A stretch of DNA of 64,000 nt, taken from positions 141,039 through 205,038 of the forward strand of contig NW_003314378.1 in assembly GCF_000143415.4 (NCBI RefSeq), given 5' to 3'. How positions within the stretch are numbered: position 1 is the stretch's first letter; each line of letters begins with the position of its first letter. Positions 54,953 through 64,000 of the stretch are shown here, piece by piece. The notes under the pieces were generated by a model, which did not search any database, was not told the DNA's origin, and was given only the letters and a program-made list of their open reading frames with translations. This DNA is from Selaginella moellendorffii. Lineage: Eukaryota; Streptophyta; Lycopodiopsida; Selaginellales; Selaginellaceae. The translations under genes were made by a program, and so were the position numbers.

Positions 54953-57177
54953 ATGGCAACCACAGTTCTAAGTGTGAGCGTTCCAGCGAAGAATGATTTC
55001 CAGCATCCTGTCGAAGATCAGCAACCAGAACTGGAGTACTGCGTCAATGACAGTCCTCCGTGGGGTTATGAATTTTGCATTTCATTTGGTTCTTGTTCCT
55101 GCTGACAGTAGTTTTATCTTCTTTTTCTAGTCGAAACATCGTTTCTGGCTTTCCAACACTACCTCACGATGCTCGGAACGACTGTAGTAATTCCAAGCAT
55201 CATGGTCGACGCAATCGGAGGCGACGATGTAAGTGGAGCATTTTTTTTCTTAAGGCTGACACGCTGCACTGTTTTGTTTCTTTTTTCTCCAGCGACACAG
55301 GACTCTAGTTATTCAAGCGTTGCTCTTCGTCAGCGGCCTGACTACGCTCGGTCAGACTTTCTTTGGGACGAGGCTCCCGGCAGTGATTGGAGGATCCTAC
55401 GCCTTTATGATTCCGACGCTGACAATTATCAATTCCCCGAAACTGCTTAGCATCTATGATTCCGAGGAGGTACTTTGCGTTTGTTTCTTTCTTTGGTGAT
55501 TGGATTTGAATGTTTACGTTGTAGAGATTTCTTCAAACCATACGTGCAATTCAAGGTGCTCTTATTTGCGCTTCCAGCATTCAAATAGCTCTGGGATTTA
55601 GTGGCGTGTGGGGTGTATTTTCAAGGTCAGTTTTGAAAGATTTTCTTCTTTCATTTGTTGTAACGAACTCGACCAGGTTTATGTGCCCCATGACAATAGC
55701 TCCTGTTATTATGATGACTGGTCTAGGAATTTACGAGTATGGATTTCCCGGGGTTGGAAAATGCGTGCAAATTGGACTTCCTCAGCTGGCATTGATACTC
55801 ATGCTTTCACAAGTATGTTATCAACTTTTATTTTCTCACCTCACAATGCGTTTGCTCCACAGTACTTGAAATCGGTGAAGCTGCGGCCTCAAGGAATACC
55901 AGTGTTTGAGCGTTTTCCGATTATCTTTTCTATGGCCTTAATCTGGGCCTACGCGCAAGTTCTTACACTGAGTGGAGCTTATCGACATTCAAGCCCCTTG
56001 GGGCAGATGCACTGTCGAACGGACCGTGCTAATCTCATCAGCTCAGCTCCATGGTAAATCGTTTTGAACGTTCTTAGACACCTTACAGCTTTAAACATAT
56101 AATGCAGGGTCAGGGTTCCGTATCCTTTGCAATGGGGAACTCCAACGTTCAGTGCAAGTCATGTGTTCGGGATGATGGCCGCGGTGCTTGTTTCTCTTGT
56201 TGAGGTGAGGAGTATTTTGGTTTTTATTCACGAGAAGAACTTCGTACGTTCTTCACGCAGTCTACGGGAACTTTTTATGGTCTATCGAGACTTTCGGGGG
56301 CGACGCCTCCACCGTCTCATGTTTTGAGCCGTGGAATAGGCTGGCAGGTTCGTGTCACTCAATCTTTTGTTCTCTGATGAAGGTTGACCGTTCTATCAAT
56401 ATGAAGGGAATTGGGATCATGCTCTGTGGCATGTTCGGGACCGCAACTGGTTGTACAGCTTTAGTGTGAGTTTGAACCTTTTTTGTTATCAAATCTGCAG
56501 TTTTTCACTTCTGTGGTTTTGTAGGGAAAATGCAGGTTTGATTGGCCTAACAAGGGTTGGAAGCCGAAGAATAGTTCAACTATCAGCTATCTTGATGATC
56601 TTCTTCTCGGTTTTCGGTGAGCTGCAGAAACCAATCAAAAAAACATAACGTATTCTCTCTTGTTTTTCAGGTAAATTTGGTGCCATCCTTGCTTCAATCC
56701 CCGTACCACTGTTTGCAGCGGTCTATTGCATTCTGGCCGGGGTGTTAGCTTCGACCGGTTTCACCTTTCTCCAATTTGCAAACTTAAGCTCCCGGAGGAA
56801 TCTCTTCATATTGGGATTCTCGCTGTTCCTGGGACTGTCAGTTCCGCAGTACTTTCGAGAGTTCGCCGATTCCGCAGGCCACGGTCCCGTGCACAGTGGA
56901 GCCAACTGGGTACGATAAAAAACTCACCTTTCCTCACCAAAATCTCTACCTCTCTTTGCAGTTTGACGATGCTCTCAACGTTACGTTCTCCTCCAACGCC
57001 GCAGTAACTCTCATGGTGGCGGTTCTCCTCGACAACACGCTCGACATTGGAGCGCCAAACGCAAAGAACCGCGGCCTGAATTGGTGGAGCAAGTTCTACA
57101 ACTTTGGGGACGACGTGAGGAGCGAAGAGTTTTACAAGCTGCCACTAAACCTCAACGATTACTTCCCGCAAGCTTGA
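54953..57177 (+). CDS. Nucleobase-ascorbate transporter (NAT/NCS2 family)
   Basis: Plasma-membrane purine/uracil (xanthine) permease with about 12 membrane segments. Blocks from many short exons: SFLAFQHYLTMLGTTVVIPS, TTLGQTFFGTRLPAVIGGSY, the MCPMTIAPVIMMTGLGIYEY block, ERFPIIFSMALIWAYAQVLT, YRHSSPLGQMHCRTDRANLI, VPYPLQWGTPTFSASHVFGM, GMFGTATGCTALVEN, the NAT signature ENAGLIGLTRVGSRR, FGAILASIPVPLFAAVYCIL, SSRRNLFILGFSLFLGLSVP and a C-terminal NWWSKFYNFGDDVRSEEFYK. The Glu-Asn and Arg of the signature are present, as in plant NATs. The start is ATG 54953 and the stop is at 57177. A further open exon-like block lies downstream at 57268-57395 (see findings). Confidence 0.92.
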
Positions 57178-57441
57178 GAAAAAAATCCAGGCAAGAACAT
57201 TGGTATACTATATTCTTTTCAAGGACGCTGCTGGCTTTCTTTGCGAGGACTAAACTTTTCCTGTGCAGGGACGTGGCAACCACTGGTGTGCCTATAATGA
57301 TAAAGGCGCGACTTTGGTTGGATTCCCGCCACGTAGCCGACGAATATGCCCCTCCATGGAAGCCAGGTGCTTCCTCTTCGTCGCCCAAGAACTAAAGAGA
57401 TCTGTGTGTGCTGCAGTTAGAGGATAGGGTTAGGGTTTGCG

Positions 57442-57486
57442 ATGCGCCTTCCAGTGGATGGAGAATTCCCGGAAGCCGATGTCTAG
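57442..57486 (+). CDS. Upstream ORF ending one base before the PhoD-like start
   Basis: A 14-codon ORF, ATG 57442 to TAG 57486. The next ATG is at 57488, so the layout is TAG-A-ATG. Closely coupled stops and starts can favour or block reinitiation. The main start may instead be ATG 57548, just before the signal peptide. Confidence 0.45.
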   Translation: MRLPVDGEFPEADV

Positions 57487-57487
57487 A

Positions 57488-59354
57488 ATGAGGTATAATA
57501 CCGATCTCTTCTTTCTACCAAGCTGGTCGTCTCTGCCCACTGTGAGCATGGGAATGCTAGCTCGTCTCTTTTATGTTCTTCTTCTCTTCCTCTTTTCTCG
57601 CATTGGAGGGGCGGAGCTTCCTGTTGTATCCAGGATTGCTTTTGGTTCGTGTGCTCATCAGGACGTTCCTCAGGTAAAAAAAAACATTTTTTTTGTGTGT
57701 GTGTGTCTGTTTACTGATCCATATTCTTTTGTTTTTTGTTTTCCAGCCGATATGGTCGGCTGTGCTGGATTTCAAGCCGGAGGTGTTTATCTGGCTTGGA
57801 GACAACATTTACGCGGATAACAAGCGGCCGACTCGGGTGTTTGGAAAGGAACGCACTGCTGGGCCTTGGAAGAACATCCCCCGCTTCTCTCCTGTGTCGC
57901 TTGAAGAAATGGCGGAGAAGTATCGGAAAGGGAAGAGCGTTCCCGAGTACAAGAGATTGAGAGCAACTACACAGGTTGGTTCGTCAATTTCTGGCTTGTT
58001 TATAGCACATTGCTCTTGGACAGATTATAGGAACTTGGGATGACCATGATTATGGCCTCAATGACGCTGGAAAGGAGTTTGAAGGCAAGAGGGAGAGCCA
58101 AAAGTTAATGCTGGAGAATTTGGACGAGCCTTTGGACAGCCCCAGGTAGGCAAGCGCGTAATTTTTCTATTATTCATCTGCTTTTCGCTTTGTCTAGATG
58201 GTCCCAGGAGGGGGTCTATACGTCTTACTCTTATGGTCCTTTAGGAAAGAGAATTAAGGTATGATCGAAGCTTCGTTATCGTTTTGAGCTCCTGAAAGTA
58301 GCATTTACAAGCAGGTTATTCTTCTAGATACAAGGTACCACAGAGATCCGATTTTCAGCGACGGGACGGTGCTGGGAGAAAAGCAGTGGACGTTTCTGGA
58401 GAAAGAACTGACCGAGACCGATGCGCAAATCAATATCATAGCTTCGTCCATTCAAGTGAGTATCTTCTGCTATTATCATGCTACATACGTGGGATTGATC
58501 TGGTTGCGCTTGTAAAGGTGTTGGGCAACTTTTCTTCGACTGTGCGACCTTTCTTTCACGTGGAAGCATGGTCGCATTTTCCAAAAGAGCAAGAACGACT
58601 TTTTGATGTAATTGCACGCTCGAATGTAAGTCTGGATGCTGAGGCTTTGGGATTTTGACATCCAGCTCTCTCCATGCACAGGCAAGTGGTGTTGTCTTTA
58701 TCAGTGGGGATGTGCACTTTGGGGAAATCACTAGGTACGACTGTGGTATCAGCTACCCGCTTTATGATGTGACATCGAGTGGCCTTACACAGGCAGTGGA
58801 GCAGTCTAAGCTTGCTCCGCTAGCAAGGTTCTCTGCCTGGCTAATGCCAACTAGTATGAGAGTATACAACCAATGGTGCCGATACAGCTCTTGCGTTTAT
58901 GGTTCGTATCAGTCTCTCTTCTCTTCTACTCATGTCTTGAGAATTTTGCAAACCTTCGTCACTCCAGGCAAACAAAACTTCGGAACTTTCCTCATCGACT
59001 GGACCGCGGACAATGTCAAAATTATCGCGGAGATCAGAGACGTGTTTGGACGGCCTGCGCTCAAGGAGATCATCCCGCTCTCGAAACTCCAGGCACAAGA
59101 TGGAGCAGAGAGAAACTTCAAGCGGCTAAAGAAGAAGATCCAGAGGCACTGTACACGGGAAGTCGACCTTCCGTGGTACCTGAGATACCGACTGGCTGCC
59201 GTCGTTTACTCTCTCTTCACTGGTAAGTTCCCTTGTTTGCTCGCTTCTCGTTCTGACACAAGCAAAATGTGCAGTGGTCATACTGGCTGTTTCTGTTTCC
59301 CTTTACTGTCTGGTGAGAGTGGGAAGCAGCAAGCTTCACAAGAAGTCCGAGTGA
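57488..59354 (+). CDS. PhoD-like metallophosphatase
   Basis: Calcineurin-like phosphoesterase of the PhoD/alkaline-phosphatase-D group. About ten exons. Signal segment LARLFYVLLLFLFSRIGGA, then the metal-site motifs FGSCAHQDVPQ, FIWLGDNIYADN, GTWDDHDYGLNDAG (the DDHDYG hallmark), LLDTRYHRDP, INIIASSIQ, FISGDVHFGE and CISYPLYDVTSSGL-type sequence. It ends with a transmembrane anchor (VVILAVSVSLYCLVRV) and a short basic tail, so the enzyme is probably luminal or extracellular. ATG 57488 is the first in-frame start; ATG 57548 would place the signal peptide at the very N-terminus and is attractive. All metal ligands that I can see are kept. Confidence 0.9.
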
Positions 59355-59521
59355 AAGTTAAAAGTACGTAGAGTTTATACTTTTGTTCTATTTTTAATCC
59401 ACAAAGGGGATAACACTTGTTTAAGGATAAAGTACTATCTTACTCAGATAGTTTTTAATAGCATCCGAAATGATAGAGATGAGCAGGGCCTATAAAATGG
59501 TGCTACAATCACAAGGGTTCG

Positions 59522-59533
59522 TGGTATCAGAGC
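59522..59533 (+). other. Perfect match to the plant LTR-retrotransposon primer site
   Basis: TGGTATCAGAGC is identical to the usual plant primer-binding site for initiator tRNA-Met. It lies only six bases before the xylose isomerase ATG. No LTR pair is seen, so either an LTR fragment forms the 5' leader or the match is by chance. Confidence 0.4.
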
Positions 59534-59538
59534 TTGTG

Positions 59539-61923
59539 ATGAGAATGGGAAGGAGGAGCATCTGCCTGGCGGCCTTTGTGGCGCTTTTGTGCCTGGGGTC
59601 GACGCTTGCTACACAGGTAAACTCTTCCCTTCTATCTTTTGTGTACTGATATCGGGGCTCCAGGAGAAGCGAGTCGCAGATCAAACATGTGGTTCCGGGT
59701 TCCAGGAAGGGGAAGTCGAGTTTTTCCCCAACATCTCGAAGATAGAGTACGAGGTCTGGGATTTCTCGTGTTTCTCATCTCAATACCTTTTCTAAACGCG
59801 CTCGGATGGGAATTTCAGGGACCCTCTAGCAAGAACCCACTTGCTTTCAAGTGGTACAATCCGGAGGAAGAGATCTATGGCAAGAAGATGAAGGTAGAAG
59901 CCACCATCATTCCATCCATGCGCTCGACAAAAATTCCCTTTTTCTTTCCTTTATCTGTGTAGGACTGGCTGAGGTTCAGTGTCGCCTTCTGGCATACATT
60001 CCGAGGCGATGGAAGTGATCCTTTTGGATCTCCGACGAAGCAGTGGCCTTGGGATGATGGAACGGACTCGCTCGAGATGGCCTTCACAAGAAGTACGTGT
60101 GCTTTGCGTTCGGTTTGGTGTTTATCTTGTTCTTGTCTCCAGTGCGGGCAAACTTTGAGTTCCTGAAAAAGCTTGGCCTTAACCGATGGTGCTTCCACGA
60201 TAGAGATATTGCGCCAGAGGGCCGGACTCTGGAGGTTTGCTGGCTCGAAGTTTTTTCATTGATTGACAAAGCTTGGTGTTTCAGGAATCAAATGCCAACC
60301 TCGACAAAGTTGTTGCTTTAGCTAAGCAGCTACAGGAAGGCACAGACATCAGACCTCTCTGGGGAACCGCGCAGCTTTTCAAGCACCCAAGATACATGCA
60401 TGGCGCAGCCACCAGGTATTAGATTTTCTTGTTGCTCTCTTTCCTATTATAGTTGTTTCTTCCCCTGGTAGTCCCGACGCTAGGATTTATGCTTATGCAG
60501 CCGCTCAAGTCAAGAAGGCTATGGAGGTATGTTACATGTTTTGCTTTTCTTTTATTTTGTTCATGCTGACGTCTGAGCTTTCTGCTTTCAGGCTACGAAA
60601 GAGCTTGGTGGAGAGAATTACGTGTTCTGGGGTGGCCGGGAAGGATATCAGTCTCTCTTGAACACAGACCTTGAGAGGGAGCTCAATCACCTGGTAATAA
60701 TTTCTTTGTTCTCTTCAACTTCGGCAGCTATAACTCTTGGCTTTGCAGGGACAATTTTTGAAATCAGCCGCTGAGTACAAGAAGAAGATCGACTTTGACG
60801 GTAAGCATCTCACGCTAACTGCTTGGTACTGAGAGATTTTTTCATATCGCAGGCGTGCTTCTCATTGAACCAAAGCCTCAAGAACCCACGAAGCATCAGT
60901 ACGGGCTTGCTTTAAACTTAATGCACCTTACTTAACGTTTGTTTATGTAGATATGATTGGGATGCTGCAACTGCGATTGGATTCTTGCAAAAATATGGAT
61001 TGAAGGGTAAGCTAGCTTGTGGTTTTCCCTGTAGATCCATCTAACTCTATTCCTACGGCGCAGACGACTTCAAGCTGAACATTGAATGCAACCACGCAAC
61101 GCTTGCGGGTCACAGGTAAGACAGCCGAAAGTTTATTGTTTGTACTGATACTCGTGGAATGCAGCTGCTATCATGAACTGGAAGTTTCTCGAATCAATGG
61201 AGTTTTGGGAAACATTGACGCCAACACTGGTGACGCTCAAACAGGTACTTTCGCTTCTTCGTTTCACGCAGTACTTAAGAGATGTTTTTTTCAGGATGGG
61301 ATACCGACCAGTTCCTGATGGATATTGCAGAAACCACGCAAGTGATGCTTTCAGTGCTTCAGAATGTAAGCCACTCAAAAACATTTTTTTCGCCTGACCG
61401 TATCTTTTGTTGTAGGGAGGCCTTGCTCCTGGTGGATTCAACTTCGATGCCAAACTGTGCGTCTATTTAGAAACCATTCCTACCATTCCTACACCATTCG
61501 TGCTCACTTGTGTGTGGTGTGTTGTGTTTCAGGAGAAGGGAAAGTACAGACGTGGAAGACTTGTTCATCTCTCATATCGCTGGCATGGACGCAATGGCAC
61601 GCGGGCTTCGCAATGCAGCCAAAATCCTTGAGGTAAAATTGCTTCATTTGTGGCATTTCTCACGGGCAAGAATTCTCTTTCAGGAGGGTACTCTTCCAAG
61701 TATCGTGAAAGAGAGATATGCAAGCTTTGACTCTGCTTTGGGAGCTTCCATTGAGGTACACTAAAGCTTTCTACGATGTTTCACTTACCAATTGCTTTTG
61801 GTGTGCTAGTCTGGGGAGCTTGGATTTGAAGAGCTGGAGCGGGAGGCCCTGAGAATGGAGGAGCCACTACCCGCGTCTGGGAAGCAAGAGCTAGCTGAGA
61901 TGGTGTTCTATAACTCCATATAA
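59539..61923 (+). CDS. Xylose isomerase (plant type)
   Basis: Interconverts D-xylose and D-xylulose. About 18 short exons. An N-terminal signal peptide ([19 protein letters not shown]) suggests entry to the secretory pathway, as in other plant xylose isomerases. Blocks: [40 protein letters not shown], catalytic [14 protein letters not shown] (His and Asp), [20 protein letters not shown], metal-binding [50 protein letters not shown] and [16 protein letters not shown]. All catalytic and metal residues I can place are present. The stop TAA at 61923 lies inside a short tandem duplication. Confidence 0.95.
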
Positions 61924-61962
61924 CCACCATGTGATATACTCCATATAACCATGTGATATCTA
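61914..61962. repeat. Tandem duplication of about 24 bp over the xylose isomerase stop
   Basis: CTCCATATAACCACCATGTGATATA is followed by CTCCATATAACCATGTGATATC. The first copy holds the last codons and the stop codon; the second lies in the 3' UTR. Confidence 0.8.
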
Positions 61963-62099
61963 TGTAAAGGCTTGATTACTTGAACTTGTAAAGAATGTTA
62001 TCACAAAATGTCTTTTACCTCTCAAGGATGAAAGTAGCTTCTCTTTTGTAATCGTCACCGTATCGCAACCATCAATTTGCTCAGCTTCTTTACCAGGTT
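61963..62099. other. 3' UTR of xylose isomerase
   Basis: No other feature is seen. Confidence 0.4.
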
Positions 62100-62830
62100 A
62101 CAGAATGTCTCCAAGGTATGTATCTGCAGCGGGGGGCTGGAGCTGTATGGAAGCACTGAGATTAGTTTCCTGTAGACCTCTTCCTGGAGCACGCTATTTT
62201 GGTGCTCCTCAATTACTTCGTAGAACAGCTTCTTCTTGTCTGACTGGGGAGATGGGTTTTATGAACGAGGTTTGGAAGGAGGCCAGAGCTAAAGGTGTGG
62301 AAATCAGGCTGGATTTGAAAGATGTTTGGTCTAGCAAATTGCTTCCGGATGAAAGAAGACAGTCTCTTTGGTGCTTGAGATGGTTGCCAATGTCAAGGGT
62401 TATGAAAGAATGGTGTTGTGTCCATTGTATCCAACGGCAAAGCTGAGCCCAAAAGGGAAAAACCTTGTCACTTCGGGCTTGAAACGGGCCCTGGACGATG
62501 AAATGACTGTAACTTGTTCTTGGATGCGAGAAAATAAGCTACCGAGCCTTCCCTCGTACTTTGAAGAAATAGAGTCTTCATCATGTTCACTGCTTTCACT
62601 ACGTCATTGTAAGCGGATACGAAACAACCATGGTGAAGGTGTTCTATGTCTCGTCCAGCAACGACAAAGCAATCCGGACATGTCCCTTCTTAAAATGCCT
62701 TGCGTTGGCACCCTGTCCAGAATCACGCTGATCAACTCATCGCTAAACAGCTCCTTCCTTTTGTGTAGAGTTGGGCCTTTCAACAGTGCGTCAACCGGTT
62801 TATTAATTTTTTTTAAAAAAATTGGGACAT
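62100..62830 (+). pseudogene. Unrecognised broken gene
   Basis: Two open blocks joined by a frame change read as one protein: GEMGFMNEVWKEARAKGVEI, RLDLKDVWSSKLLPDERR (to about 62355), then LEMVANVKGYERMVLCPLYP and TSGLKRALDDEMTVTCSWMR, SLPSYFEEIESSSC (to about 62590). A further block (VSGYETTMVKVFYVSSSNDK, about 62610-62680) lies in another frame. The composition is that of a real globular protein, but I do not know the family. The frame change near 62365 could also be a missed intron. Confidence 0.4.
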
Positions 62831-62834
62831 ATGA

Positions 62835-63020
62835 GGACTATTTGATGCCATGCAAAGAAAGAATCTCGTCTCGTGGACTGCCATGGTAATTCCAGCACGG
62901 GCATCTGGATGAGGCAAACCTTCTATGCCCGCATGGTTCATCTGGGGATTTAAATGGAAGTAGGCAGCTGTTTGAGAAAATGGAAGAAAAGAATTTGGTG
63001 TCGCAAATGCGATTTCTCTG
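62835..63020 (+). pseudogene. Truncated PPR fragment, partial duplicate of the downstream PPR gene
   Basis: Blocks AMQ/CKERISSRG-like, GHLDEANLL, GDLNGSRQLFEKMEEKNLVS match 63440-63680 of the next gene (KHGHLDEAKILL, GNLNESKQMFEMMEEKTLVS) with an internal deletion and frame changes. It looks like a scrap left by a tandem duplication or unequal exchange. Confidence 0.75.
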
Positions 63021-63285
63021 GCGAAACTTGGGTGCCCCTCATACTTCGTGGAAGTTTTAATAAGCTTGTCATCCTTCCTAGCAAGATCACTGCATAGAAA
63101 GTTCTCGAAGAGCTCCATCCCGCGTTTGCTTTACATCGCTATACATCTCCTTTTGATCTGTAAAGTTTGGAGAGCCCGTAACATAGCCTTTCATCCAACT
63201 CCACGCTCTCATTCTTTAGCAGAACATCCGAGAGTTTTTAGTAAAATCAACGGTGAAAAAAAAAAGAAGCAGAGAATAACGCTTG

Positions 63286-64000
63286 ATGAGCTTATATTCC
63301 CAAACATCAGTTTTAACAGCAGCTGCCAACTCCGGGCATCTGGGAGATGCTAAGAGGATATTTGATGGCATTGGGGAGCCAGACGTGGTGTGCTGGAATG
63401 CGATGCTTTCGGCATATGCCCGTGCCGGATGTATCTCAGATGCGAGAGGAATCTTTGATGCCATGCAGGCAAAGAATCTAGTCTCGTGGACTTCCATGGT
63501 GTGCGCATATTCTAAGCACGGGCATCTAGACGAGGCAAAGATTCTCCTTGGTGCCATGCCCGAGTGGAATGCGGTATCGTGGACAGCGATAATCGCTGCT
63601 TGTGGTTTAGCTGGAAACTTAAACGAGAGTAAGCAGATGTTTGAGATGATGGAAGAGAAGACTTTGGTGTCGTGGAATGTGATTCTCTCCGCAAATGCCC
63701 AAAACGGGCAATTTGCGAGTTCTCTGACGATCTTTCATGCGATGCCGCAGTGGGATCTGGTGTCGTGGATCACGCTCCTGGGTGGAATTTCCAGCGATAT
63801 TGATGCTCTGCTCGAGATTTTCCACGCAATGCCCGAGCACGACATCGTGTGCTGGAATGCGCTGCTATCGGCTCACGGGACTAGAGGCAGGATTGGCGAT
63901 GCCCAGCTCGTGTTTGAGCGGATGCCGGAGAGGAATTTGATATCCTGGACTGCGATGCTCAATGCATGGATCTTGTGCGGCGACCTGGAACTCGCGAGAG
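63286..64000 (+). CDS. PLS-class PPR protein, partial (runs off the window)
   Basis: An open frame from ATG 63286 (preceded in frame by TAA at 63277) to the edge with no stop, 238 codons. The repeats are regular: VLTAAANSGHLGDAKRIFDG, DVVCWNAMLSAYARAGCISD, NLVSWTSMVCAYSKHGHLDE, AVSWTAIIAACGLAGNLNES, TLVSWNVILSANAQNGQ, DIVCWNALLSAHGTRGRIGD and NLISWTAMLNAWILCGDLEL. It is intronless here. It starts directly in a repeat with no targeting peptide, so it may itself be a 5'-truncated gene, or its true start lies upstream and is broken. Confidence 0.85.
   Translation, partial: MSLYSQTSVLTAAANSGHLGDAKRIFDGIGEPDVVCWNAMLSAYARAGCISDARGIFDAMQAKNLVSWTSMVCAYSKHGHLDEAKILLGAMPEWNAVSWTAIIAACGLAGNLNESKQMFEMMEEKTLVSWNVILSANAQNGQFASSLTIFHAMPQWDLVSWITLLGGISSDIDALLEIFHAMPEHDIVCWNALLSAHGTRGRIGDAQLVFERMPERNLISWTAMLNAWILCGDLELAR

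Overview
This is nuclear DNA from a land plant, most likely a lycophyte of the Selaginella type (S. moellendorffii is my best guess). The reasons are: many very short introns (about 45-75 nt) that splice to conserved plant proteins, many PPR genes and PPR relics, a plastid-type MurF (peptidoglycan ligase) and a sperm-flagellum type gene (MYCBPAP/FAP147-like) side by side with typical plant genes, and plant-type DXO1, CSP41A, NAT and UPF0047 proteins. Exon joins were made by eye from reading frames and splice signals. Where I give a protein length for a spliced gene, the exon lengths add up to an intact frame.

Region 1-16.5 kb is a gene graveyard. It holds a PPR pseudogene (330-1500), a Ty3/gypsy integrase fragment (1501-2430, minus), a truncated gene fragment possibly of the SET-methyltransferase type (2470-2990, minus), an alternative-oxidase pseudogene (3095-4170), a small element with about 150-bp terminal repeats that ends in a giant palindrome (4200-6768), a plastid translation initiation factor IF-2 pseudogene cut by that palindrome (6769-10018, minus), another PPR pseudogene (10330-11625), and then 5 kb of AT-rich DNA made of long direct repeats, a minisatellite, a G25 tract and an inverted LTR-like structure with a primer-binding-site-like motif.

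Region 16.8-62 kb is gene-dense and mostly intact. In order: CSP41A, a small unknown ORF, a repeat-rich island with two tRNA-derived SINE-like copies and a scrap of CSP41A, a PLS-class PPR gene, DXO1, a GH79 heparanase-like enzyme, a TLC-domain protein, an RraA-like aldolase (minus), a HOTHEAD-like GMC oxidoreductase, MurF (minus), initiator tRNA-Met (minus), the AP-4 beta subunit, a SAUR (minus), an unrecognised exon set (minus), a UPF0047/YjbQ protein (minus), a PANK2-type pantothenate kinase with DUF89 phosphatase (minus), RLP4-like malectin/LRR protein, an F-box/LRR protein, MYCBPAP-like (minus), a P-class PPR, a nucleobase-ascorbate transporter, a PhoD-like phosphatase and xylose isomerase.

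Region 62-64 kb contains an unrecognised broken gene, a truncated PPR duplicate, and an intact PPR frame that runs off the right edge.

The genes do not form an operon-like system. Themes that recur are organelle gene expression (CSP41A, several PPRs, dead IF-2), plastid wall synthesis (MurF), vesicle traffic (AP-4) and cell-surface sensing or wall remodelling (RLP4, GH79, HOTHEAD-like). The most unusual sequence-level signals are the palindromic element that truncates IF-2, the dimeric tRNA-like repeats, the perfect 14-bp hairpin upstream of RLP4, the repeated loss of one conserved Trp codon in PPR pseudogenes, four GC-AG introns, and the uORF that ends one base before the PhoD start.
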